64,000 nucleotides of DNA. Source: Marthasterias glacialis. Its lineage: Eukaryota; Echinodermata; Asteroidea; Forcipulatida; Asteriidae. The DNA lies in assembly GCA_911728455.2 (NCBI GenBank), contig OU452221.1, positions 5,608,290 to 5,672,289 of the forward strand. The letters run 5' to 3'. The position numbers and the translations under genes were made by a program. This document shows positions 25,001 to 37,000 of this stretch, one piece after another. The notes under the pieces are model-generated. The model had not been told where the DNA came from and made no database searches. It saw only the letters and a program-made list of their open reading frames with translations. Positions within the stretch are counted from its first letter, which is position 1. Each line of letters starts with the position of its first letter.

Positions 25001-28000
25001 TTGTGGTTTCCTGATTTAGGAGCTTTTAGTAAGTGAAATTCAAGCTTACTTCCACAATCCTTCACACATTTTGACTTGTTGCAGAATTTTGAGTGGGCTG
25101 ACTACAAATGGAAGTGTTTTGACTTGCTGGCCACTGTTATCACTTGCATTTGGGCGAACTCTGGAAAGTACAAAGCAATTATTGGAAAAAAAAAACGAAT
25201 AGTAATAATTACAAAAAAACCCCTTATATCTTAAAAAGAAAAACCGACTGTAAATTTGAGCCACTTGATGAAAAATTATTATAAGATTCAGAAATCAATG
25301 TACATACAGTATGTGTGTGTGTGTGTGTGGGGGGGGGGGTGGATGTACAGTGTATAAGCCGCACTGCTATAGTATGTATGTAAGCCGCATCAAAAAGTGC
25401 CAGACTGTGCGCATATCATATGCAAATAAGATGTTTGTTTTCGGATGTGGGTGATGTGCATATTTAGTGAGGTGGGAGTATTTGTAGAATTTGGGTAATT
25501 TGTTATTTTTCAGACGTAAAACCCAAACCCTGATCTTAAGAATGTTTATGATGTCTTGATATACATACATAAAGGGATGATGGAAGTCATATGATTATGA
25601 ATAGTGTGAAAAAGCGATCTTTTAGTTAACCTGGCATTAAAAATGCTAGGTTGGTTTTTTGGCCGATTTGACCCGAAAATTTAGATTTAAATTTTAAATA
25701 CATGTAGCAATATATTGTAGATTTGAGAAGGTTAATAAGCTTTCAGGTAAGATATTGTATTACATGTAACAAATCCAATAATGATAAACTTGGTAGTTAT
25801 ATAACTCCAAATGAATTGTTGTTGGGATCCCGACATTGTCTCACTAGCCATGTCCAAACAATTTTGCATGTTACATGTATTTTGTGCACTCTACGTGGCA
25901 TAGCCTATATATTATATGCAAAAAATTGTGTACATTCATTTTGAAACGACACCGTCTGTCAAAATTTTTCAGAGCCAAAATAAATGGAAAATGAAAAATT
26001 CTTTCTGTGAAAATCAGGCCATGCAGCTGTAAAAAATCCGGTAATATTGGGATTTTTACTCAATCGCTTTTCAGGAAGGACAAAGATGGTGTAATTCCAT
26101 CAACCACAGCATGCTGGAACACGCTGGTAGACATGACGAGGAATCAATACAAACAACATGCGACACTCAGTCAATGTCTAAACTACAATCTTTCAAACAA
26201 CTTTGGGACCATCCGAGAGGGGCTGGATAACGTCTACAAGAAGGTAGGTTGCTGTGACTTAGGAGTAGAAAGTCCTTTTCTTGCTTCAAAGTTTTGCTTT
26301 TTATTTTTTTGTGAAAAGTCGCCCAACACTAAGCCAGAGGTCCACTCAAGGTGAAGGCTTCAGGAAAATCAAAAGACAATTTAAAGAGAGAGAAGATATC
26401 TGTTCACATTCCTCTTAAACTGGAATAGATTGTAAGATGGTGGAAAATAAGACACAGGTAGGGAACATCAGTACTTTTAATAAACTTTTATCCACTTATC
26501 TCAATTATCTAAGTAATCACACAAGTTGCCCGGGCTGAAACAACTCGTAGCATTCCTTTCTGTTAACTTCTTGTATTACGTTTTTCATACATCATGCATA
26601 GAACCATTTGCACTGGCGCTTGTTCACAAGTGGGTTTGAGCGCCATTACAGACTGCTGCCATAGGGCAGGAAAGAAAATACAAAATTACTATAGAACAAG
26701 AAGAGAGAATTAAACATGGTGCGAAAACCGATCAGCATTTTTATTGAAAACATGAAGAGAAGCAGCCTCTCTAATGAGGAGTGGGAGCATGTTCTGCAGC
26801 CGAGTTTTTGCGACTGAAAAGGGTTCTCAGCGTGTACTTCTTGCCTCTCTGTTACATGTAAATGCACTTCCATTTGAAGTTTTCTTCATACGAATTTGAA
26901 TGCAAGGATCTTGTAACTAGACAAGGAAACAAAGACACGAACAAGTTCAAAAAACCATGGAACAAAGCAAAACGTGTTGACGTCGTGCCACGTGTTGATC
27001 TGTGAGGAGTGACTCATCACAATTTTTTTGTGACACATTTGATGTTTTTCATCATTTCATTCTTCACTGGCGGAGTGCTGGATCTCGTCCAACAATGTAC
27101 TACCTCTCATCCCCTTCCCTGGTGCCATCTATCTAACCTGATGGCCATTGTCTCATATTCCTCCTCATCTAGTCATCTTTTCTCTCGGAGAATAATCCAC
27201 TTCTATTGATTCCTTTCTCATGAGTTGCTAAACCTCCCTGTACTACAAAATGAGATAAATAAAGAGGTATTAATGATGAGCAGATTGCTGTCATACAGTA
27301 GCAGGGTGTGGTGATTATCTGATTCATCCCCAGTATTGATGAAACACTTTCCTTGGGGCAAAAAATAAAATGACACACCTCTCTGCAGTTTCCTAAAAAA
27401 AAAACAAAAAAAAAAACCACTATGGGATGTTACATGAATACTATTCAATAAATCTTCATACACTGTACTTTGTACATGTATACACTTACACTACTGAGGT
27501 CATTTTGTTTTTTTGTTTTTTTAAATTGAGATGGGCCCAGCATCCCTTTCATTGGTAACGCATTTGCAGTCGCGATACTTCATGGAGACACTGGAGGCGA
27601 TTTCTGAATGCTCTGGGTCACTGCCTTGGTCATGTTGGTGCCTTTTATTAAAATAATAATACGAGACACTTAATATAGCACATAATGCACGAGCCTCTAT
27701 GTGCAATAAACACAGAACATAAAAATATGTAAATTAAAATTATGAAAATGTTGATTCAAACACGTGAGGTCTTTAAAAGTCCTTTCAAAATTATAACAGA
27801 GTCAGCTTGACGAATATGAAGAGGTAGGTCATTCACCAATGAAGGTGCAATGATAGTGGTGGCTCTTTGACCATAGACTTTTGAAGAAACGGTAGTTTGC
27901 GTCAGTAAGGATTGGCCAGCAGAACAAAGAGGGCGAACAGGAATTATAGTAATGCAGAAGTTGAGACGTATAGTCGGGAGTAAAGTGTTTGAGTTTGAAT

Positions 28001-31000
28001 TTGTATTTCCCTGGTCGAGAGGAGCCCTTTACTAAGGAAAGACTGCCTTGTCCTTACTTAAATCCTGCATTTGAAATTTGGTGGTGTGCCTTTGCAAAGG
28101 TTGTGCTAAGAATGTGCAAAATCCTCATGCTACGGTGAAAAGACCGAAACAGTGGGAGACTTTTGAGGACACTAGGTGGCAGCAGACTTACCAGGTAAAT
28201 CCATTGTTCTCGGATGTATGCGCATGCTCAGAACTACGCAAACATTGGAAATTGACCTGGTGAGTCTGCTGCCACCTAGCGTTCCAAAGTCTCCCATTCC
28301 AAATCGCTCACAGCACACGCTTTGCCGCATCTTCTCACCCCTTCGCTGTATTTGTTCCAAAGGCCAATACTGTGAGTTATTCAAGCAAGTTTTTCTGCTG
28401 CACTTTGGGAACTCCCTACCTGTATCTTGTTTTCCCACCATCTGACAATCTATTCCAGTGAGGAATTTGAACAGATACAATGTACCTCTTCTCTCTAAAA
28501 TTGTCTTGACTTTTCTTGTAGTCCTTACCCTGAGAGACCCTTTGGCCTCTGTGTTGGGCGATTTCTCATTTAAAACAAAGACGAACAGCTCTGTTATTAG
28601 CAACCTTGGTAGATTGAATTGGCATTGTGGGCACATTTTGTTACGGTCAAGTGCCCCTTCCCAATTTCCTTTGTGTAATGAATCTTTTTGCTGGAAGGCT
28701 TACCACAGAGCACGATCTTTTTACCCATGGGGGGGAGGGGGGGGGGTTTGCTGGTGAATAGTGGTCCAGTGTAATTTTGTTACCGATCTGAGTTGTGTTT
28801 CTCTAACCCTGAGTAGGATGTGCACCGGTAAGACATTGCTGTCCTTTTCCAGGCATGGCAGGATATAAAATCCAGCCTTGGGTTATTTGGATTTAATCTA
28901 ACAACATCTGCAGCCATGGCATTGTCACGGACTCGAGAGAAAAAAAAAAAAAAAAAAAACGCCAGATGGGGGGTGTACAGTAAATTACAAACGATGCACG
29001 GAAATGGTTTTATTTGTGTTTATACATTGGGCTTATTTATTGAGCTTTCTAAGTCCAAGTCATGAAGAGAATATGAATACAAACCTGTTGAAATGTTGGC
29101 ACGTTGATTATTTCGGACAATGGGAATAATTTGACAGATTAGCGTCATCGCGGTGTGGAATCGACTGACGTCTGAAGAGAGAGGAATGACTCAATGGGAT
29201 ATAAACAGATCTTTGAGTAATGGGCAGACCCCGTGCATTGAATGAGTCATTCCACGTCGTCGTCTACGTCGTCGGCTTGTGTTGATAATCAAAGTGCAGT
29301 CAGATACAGTTGGTTGGATTGTACCGTTTCATTCTAACGCACAAAACGCAGCAGCCGTTGGCGCCATATCTCTGGCATTGGCTAACTTCAAAGATAAATG
29401 ACCATCCGGTCAAAAATTTATCAATAAAGGAATAATTGGGATGGGGGGGGGGGGATTGGAAAGCATTCAAAATGCAAACTTTTGAGTACTAGAATCCTAC
29501 TCTTGAGTTTTTTTTTGTATTTAAAAGATCATGTTAAATAAACAATTACGAGTAATAACATGTATAATATTGCATAGTGTGAATTAAATTAATTAGTATA
29601 ATTTTTAATGTAATTTTACAATTTTTTTGATCGGCTCCATTCAGAATTAACTTCTTTTTTTTTATAAATATTTTGAAATGTTAATTTTTTTAAATATTTT
29701 TTTTAATCTGTTTGATTTTCAATAAAATAAGAAAAAAAAATCACGTTTTTTTTTATATATCTGAAATTGGGGTGGGTAGGGCATTTATTGACCCATCTCC
29801 CACACCGTTCGTAGTATCATCCTCATGTTTTTTGCGGCCACAGAAAACCGAAAAACACTGTTTAAAGTTATGTGTGTTTGGCTACTTCCTCGTTTTTTTG
29901 ATATTTCAAATTTGCATGCCTGTAATTGATTATGCATGAGGAAAGACTCACTGTTCCTACATGTGACAGCAGAAGCAGAAAACTTGCCTAGCTCAAAGCC
30001 AAGCCATAAGCCAAATTTAATCCAGGCAAACCTCAATGCACCACGTACAATGTACATTGTTAAGTCTTGAGCAAGTTCTGTAAAGGTCAGCTCAACATTG
30101 GTAAGAAAAGAGAACAGAAATGTTTACAGATTTACATACACCTTACTTGGTATAAAGATAATGGTGGTAGAAAACTTTCCTTGAAACATTTCTGCCTGAA
30201 GTGTTGAACGTTTTTGAATAATAAATGAAATAAGATCCAAAATCAATTTTCGTTTCATGTGGGTCCAAAACTCTGCCTATAAGAATGCGTACAAAAATGC
30301 TTCATACATTTTCACCTTATTCTCGCAAATGAAACGATGAAATGAGCTGAACTTTTGCACAGGTTGGTTTTATTACACATCTGGATTTGTGCAACGAATG
30401 GAAGCATTTACAGTCAGTTTACCAATGTTGAGCTGGGGCTTTAACCTGCATACTTAATGTACATTGTGTATAGTACACACATACATGTACAGATACACCA
30501 TACATACATGTACATACGTCCAGTGAGAGGTTGATTGGTACTGTGACAAACGTTATCACCATGAACATTTTGAAAACCAGTTTCCTTGTTTCGAAAGAGT
30601 CGATCAGTGCAATGCCAATTGGGTGAAACCTGGGTGTCATTTTGAACGTTTCAAACTTCAACTACAAGATGAAATCTCTGTACAAGGAAATTACTTAAGG
30701 GTGTCCCTCCATTGTTGTTCCAAATCAGCAAGGTTTTAGATTATTTTTTAGGGTTAATAATTGTGGTGAATAGTAATGTAAATAAGGAACGATTTTAAAG
30801 GCTTAACAAACTCAATATATTATATGCAAACCCCCTTGACTTTTTAAATGCATTAAATGATGACTGATCAATGCATTACATTCACTGTAGGCCTACATTA
30901 TTAAACTACACTGTAACTGAGAGACAGTATACTTTTTGTAGACAGTATACTTTTTGTGGACAATATACTTTTTGTAGACAGTATACTTTTTGTAGAAAGT

Positions 31001-34000
31001 GCACTTTTTGTAGACAGTATACTTTTTGTAGACAGTATACTTTTTGTAGACAGTATACTTTTTGTAGACAGTATACTTTTTGTGGACAGTGCACTTTTTC
31101 TAGACAGTATACTTTTTGTAGACAGTATACTTTTTGTGGACAGTATACTTTTTGTAGACAGTATACTTTTTGTAGACAGTGCACTTTTTGTGGACAGTAT
31201 ACTTTTGTAGACAGTATACTTTTTGTAGAAAGTGCACTTTTTGTAGACAGTATACTTTTGTAGACAGTATACTTTTTGTAGACAGTATACTTTTTGTAGA
31301 CAGTATACTTTTTGTAGATCTGAAAATGGCCTTGCCCTCTCAAAGATGAAATTCCATGCCTGCATTGTACTTAAGAAGGAACAAATTGTAAAAATTACAT
31401 CATTACATGTAAATTTTACAATTTGTTACTACATGTATGTACAATGCAGGCCCTGAATTTCATTGTTGAGAGGGCAAGGTCATTTTCATTTTGCAAAGGG
31501 CACTTCCATTGGAAAATCTTAAAGTCTGTCGGAAACTTTTGATGGGGCACCAAGGCCAAGACCAGGGCAACAGAGGCCATGGCCTCTCTGTAATTTCAGG
31601 CCTGCGATGTACCTGAATATTTCCTTGCCTCGTTTGGACGAACGGGCGGGAACGATTATTTTTGGAACGATGCTGTGAATTGACCAACGAAAATCAATGT
31701 ACAGTGTACATACGGTCCAAAAATAAATGATGTAGGACAAAACCAGGGTACAGCAGTAAATCATGTAAATACATGGTAAAAGAAAGTATGACACGCAATG
31801 CGTGTTCCACCAATCAAATGACCAGGATCTGTGTGTGTGGTACATTGTATATAATCATGTATCATTTATTACAGGCCAGTTTGTGTATGGATGGTCGTGT
31901 ATGTGTTCAATTCACTGCACAATGTATTTGATATTCTTTCATTTGGGTATGGTGGAGTTCAGTGGCATCATCGCATGAAATACAATTACGAGCATTTGAA
32001 ATGCAATATTGTTATTGACCTGTTCTGTGAACCAAGCTAACTCGATTACTTATGAACAGGATACTAATGTACAATTTGACTTGATACATGTACTTGTATC
32101 ATGCATCATTAGTGATATGTAAAATTACAATTCAATCTGTACGTACATGTTTGTGTACAAAGGCAGGGTCATCCCATCAATGACTTACAGTGTTTTTACC
32201 TGACTATTGTTAGTAATCATGCAAGCGCGAGTGGAATATGGGAAAATATAGTGCTTCTGCGTCCCATATCCCACAAGGTATATGGGACGCTGTATTTTTC
32301 CGTATTCCACTTGCGCGCGTGTGGATAATGAATTTGTCTTCCAGCAAACCGGAAGAAGTACAACTTTAAGCGATATTTCATTACGAGCAGCACACTCAAC
32401 GCGCATAGTTTAGAATGTTTTTTTGCACTGTCCGTATAAGGAGCGTGACGCATGATGCTCAAAATACGCAGAGTGCAATAGACTACTGGGAGTCTGATAT
32501 GGTTTATTATCACACTCCTATTGAGCATTCTGATTGGAGGATTAGCGCGTACTGGAAGATCAAGTGTATTAATGTTCTTATCTGACTACAGTGTATTTAA
32601 TCAACTGCACCAAAATTATGGTAATTACTTTTTCTTTCGAATTGAGGCAAAAGAAACTGAAATTTGTCAGAAAAGGTGTTGAAGGAAAATCTCTTCAATT
32701 AATGCAGGCCAGTTTCTAGTCAGACTTTTCCTTTCTGTCCACGTTGATGAAATTTCATCCTGGTATCATTTGTGATATTTATAGCAGGCTCCATTTTCAT
32801 GTTTTTTCTTCCCCCAGTGCGTTCAGTCGCGCTGCAAAAGTTTCAAACTTACGTACACTAGTTTCAAACTATTGCAAGCAAGTTTCAAACTTGCGCAAGC
32901 CAAATTTATGTGCTACATATTTAAATTGGGCCGTGAAATTGGCGCGCTCTGCCTCTGTGCAATCGTCTGACAGCGCCCTCTTTTGACTGGATTTACTCAG
33001 TCTATGTTTAAACACTATTTACCATGTCTATACTGCATGCTTAAACATGGCCACGTGACCTCCTCTCGACCAATCAGAAAGGATTTATACCGTCCCAGGT
33101 ATTTTATGAATCAGCATTAATGAATGCCAGGGATCCAGATGTTGCTGATTGACAGAATGTGCTAAAAAGCATTGGTTCTAATGAGGTGTCCAGGACTAGT
33201 GGACCAGTCAATTAGTTTGGTACCATTGCTGTCGACTCAGGGAACGTTTTCATCCAACTATTGCAAATTATTTAGACTGAACGTGTTTTGCGCACTCTGA
33301 ATGCCAACATTGAGTAGCAAAGGATGATTATTGAGTATCAACGGTATACATGAACTTAAGTGTTAGCATTTTGCTACGCTATACCATAGAGGAAAATCAA
33401 GGAAATGGTTCACTGCCATTGTAGATTTTTTTTTTATTTGCTTGGGTGAGATGTCACCTCATTATTCTCTGAACAGTGTATTTGGTTTAAACATGGAGGA
33501 AGGAAAGCTGCGATAATCAAGACGCCAGTGGTGTACCCTTTAGTATGTTGGTTTATGTTACACTGTATTCATGCGTGCATACTTCCCCCCATATGATATC
33601 AGATGTGTATATTCATGACATGTCCATTGAATTACTTCCCCTGAGCATGCTGTGAAGCCAACTTCAGCTGAACTTTTCACGGTTCTCACTGATTTATCGA
33701 CGAGACGATTTTTTTGTGGTTTCCCCCATAAGGCCTATGGCCAGACAGCTTAAATATGAGTTGAGTTGAAATGAAAAAGAGGGCAAAAAAGGGCAGTTTA
33801 GAAGAGCTCTTGTGTGTTATTAACACGGACATAAAATCCCTTTCTAGTCAGTTTTTCTCTTTGTTCACCCAAAACTCATTTATTTACATGTAGCCCGCCA
33901 GTTTCCCTTGTGGTTTATTACATGATAACTACATCTACATTGTATATTAATTTTAAACAAGCAACACCCAGCAACGTTCCTTATTGACCTTTCAGAATGA

Positions 34001-37000
34001 CATCATCAAATTTTAAAAAAATTGTCCCCAAATTGATTTGATCATAGAGCAAGGACCAGCTCTATGATTTGATTTACCCACCCACCCCAATTTTTGATCA
34101 GTTTTTTTTCAGTGTCTTATCCTCCCTTTTTTTGTCAAATTTAAAATCAAATTTTGATTTTCGATTATTTTTTTTGACCTAACCAGCCACATTTGTCATT
34201 TTTAAGATTCGTTCAAAAGATAGTAATTTGGTTCTTTCAATATTCGAGTGTTGTGTACATCTGCCCCCGAGTGAAATTTGTTTAAAGAAACTCCAACCCA
34301 CGACAAAATGGTGGCAGCAGGTTTTGATGGGTTGCAATAGATGCCATCTTTGATGACAATTTCTATCTTGTCCTCGAGCCGTGTTACTCTCTGTAAGTTT
34401 CAACGCAGCTTGAGTCGCTTGCCAACCGTTCATGGAGGGAGTGTATGAAATGCAGGCGTGTTCGCTTGCAGTATTTACGCGTAACGCACAGCTGTGCGCT
34501 CAAAAATGTGCAGTCATTCTCATCAAAGAGGGCGGATTTTCCCCATTGTTGACGTCATGTGCAGCCCATCAGTAGGTATGTACATGTATGGTGCTCAGGC
34601 CTGATTGCTTCGTTCTTGAAAGGGCAAAGGCACCATTTTCTCCTTGGTAAAGGGCACCTCTATGAGGAAATTGTAAATTTCTATTGGAACATTTCAAGGG
34701 GCACCAGGGCAATGACTAGGGGCAACGGAGGCAATAGCCTCCGTTGCCTCAGTCAAGTTTCAGGCCTGGGTGCTGTACATGGAGGCAACGGCTGTTAACC
34801 CTAATCTTAGCCGTGGTGCCCCTAACAAAGATTTCCCTGGTCAGACCTGTGGCACCGTCGTCCATGGGAATGGGTTCGAGACAACACACTGTATCCTGTT
34901 TTTATTTGTTTTCTTCAATGTCTGTATTTGTTTTGTTCTCTGTCCCGTCTTTAATCTGAATTCATGGATTGCATTTTCTGTCTCCACAGAGCCGGGAGAT
35001 GATGGCTGAAGTGCACACAGAGCTCCTGCGAGTCATGAATGAACTTTATGCTGTAAGTGTACATTTCCTGCTTTGTGTTTATTTTAAAACGTATTAAGTA
35101 ACGGTTTCCAACTAAATAAATAAGTACAACAGGTCTGGAATTACCCAGAGGAGGCCATGTTTGGCGCTGCTAATCAGGGGGGGGGGGGGGGATGGGGGTA
35201 CCATCAGCTTAAAATTGACTGTGCGCAGCGGAAAATTCAGTCCTCCAGAGTTCAACTTTACACACTTGTAAGATGTGTATCTGTATGCATATAACCTAAG
35301 GATTAACCTACAAATCTGTCCTACATATACTTCCCAGTTCCTTTTTAATTTTTTTTTTAGTGTTTTGTGTAGTTTTAATGATATACATGTATTATTTAGC
35401 TGTTTAAATTTGAATGCATTTCAGCCCGTGGCTGCTTGTTTAAAAAAATAAATAAATAAATCATAAATTATCCAACAGAAATTGATGATTTTTAAATGGA
35501 ATGGACATTTCTTTTGTAATCTTTATTTTATATGCAGTATCCAGGGATGAGAATTCTGTGAATTTTTCTGAATTTTTCAGATTTTACAAAATGATTGTTA
35601 TGTATTATTTTTTTACTTCAAAAAAGAAAGATTATGTATCTGTTTATTTATTCATCTAATTTTTAAATGTCATAAATAAAAACATCCAGGCACTTGTAAA
35701 GCTTTACATGTACTGTATTTTGACTACACCAAGATGCTTGCCCCGTCTACATTTAAGCACAGAATGCTGCCATTGATAACGAGGTTATGGCGTGGTTGGA
35801 AGCCACCAAACCCTAAAATGCTCACTACACTGTGTAACACACAGGGACATAAACTCCAAAAAAACGGTGCAACCAAGATTATTGTGATGATGATGCCCGG
35901 GCCCAATTCCATACATGTTTTCTGCTGATCAAAAATAAGCAGGATATCAGTCACAGATTGTACATGTAACATTGTCTTTTAGCTGGTAATCTTATTCTGG
36001 TAAGCATAAATTTGTTGTGCTTAGCTTCTACATGTATTTGTGCTCAAACAGCTTTGTGAAGTTGGGCCAAGGTAAATTGGGTTTTAGTGTCATCTTTAAA
36101 ACTTTCAAAAAATTAGAACTGCTGTCATCATGGTGCTGCCATCTTGTTTTTTCCACCACTCAAATCAACGCAAACCAAACCGAGTCTGGAAGGGCATAAT
36201 AGGCTGGTACCATTCCAGTAGAATGAGAAATAGTGTTGAGTTTATGAGTAATGCTATTTCACATTGGGAACAAGACTAAATACGGCGGCAGCATGAAGTG
36301 GTCTATTCGATCAATTTGGACAACACCCAGTGTTTTAATACATAGATGAACCAATAGGATTAATCAGTCATGTATGTAGACAAGGACATTGAGCTGTAAG
36401 ATTATATCTTAACCCACGCTGGTAATAATCAGCTGGTAATAATCAGCTGGCAGCTGGAAGAGGTTACCAGTGCCTTAGGGATGTTACTCATAAATCATAA
36501 CAAAGGAAACAAGATTCAGCGTAATCATTATTGCTACTGGTCATCAGCAGTGGCTTAACCACACATTTTCATTTAGGGGGAGGGGCAAAGACATAGTGGG
36601 GGGGGGGGGGCTATTTAATGTACCGAACCATTCATTTGTGCATTTTTTTTCGATCTCATTTTTATTTTTTTATTTTTTTTGAGTGGGGGGGGGGGCAAGA
36701 GGGGGATAAGGATTATGAAGGATTATAAGGAATAGCAAGCCTCAGGTCCCTCCTGCCACCCTCTGGTAATGCCACTGGTCACCGGGCTTTCTTCAGTCAT
36801 GTGACTCTGTGATGGCTACATGAAGATGCACAGGAATTGTACAAGGTTTAAAGTCAGAATTTGGAAATATTGTAAAAAAAATGTGGGGTGGTCCAAGCTT
36901 GTTTACATTTTAAGGGTGTACAGTGAGTTACCGCTTATTAGGGTCCCTCTCCCTCCATCCGAAGTAGTAACTTTAAAACAACGTTTCTTGCCAACAGCCA

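Larger units (their letters stand above)
22052..26074 (+). other. Intron A-B, 4,023 bp
   Basis: GT-AG intron. Holds a CAGGCCTG copy (22215-22372), a G run (22997-23006), a CCATTTTGGGAGTCAA copy (23770-23945), a two-unit tandem duplication (24461-24804) and a GT run followed by ten or more G (25313-25340). The rest is AT-rich with nothing recognised. Confidence 0.85.
26244..34989 (+). other. Intron B-C, 8,746 bp
   Basis: GT-AG intron. Holds the hairpin at 28151-28299, G runs (28731-28747, 29445-29455), an A run (28939-28958), a MITE (30081-30444), an 18-bp minisatellite (30921-31318), CAGGCCTG copies, a hairpin (32220-32319), a dispersed repeat (33265-33420) and a very AT-rich patch (29500-29760). 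A fragment near 26310-26345 (tcgcccaacactaagccaga) is also seen, inverted and diverged, near 28530-28565. Confidence 0.85.

Noticed and set aside
26007-26354. A single-exon 115-codon gene
   Set aside because: Only the part 26075-26243 is coding; the ends are intron read through the splice sites of srGAP exon B.
28172-28636. 154-codon minus-strand open frame
   Set aside because: It runs across a fold-back element and a dispersed fragment (the other copy is near 26310); no protein family likeness.
30921-31318. CRISPR-like direct repeats
   Set aside because: There are no spacers; units are contiguous and imperfect, and the context is animal DNA.
30871-31365. Open frames of 84-154 codons on both strands with repeated FVDSI, QKVYC or STKSI words
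   Set aside because: Pure translation of the 18-bp minisatellite, open in several frames on both strands, with no start context or splice support.
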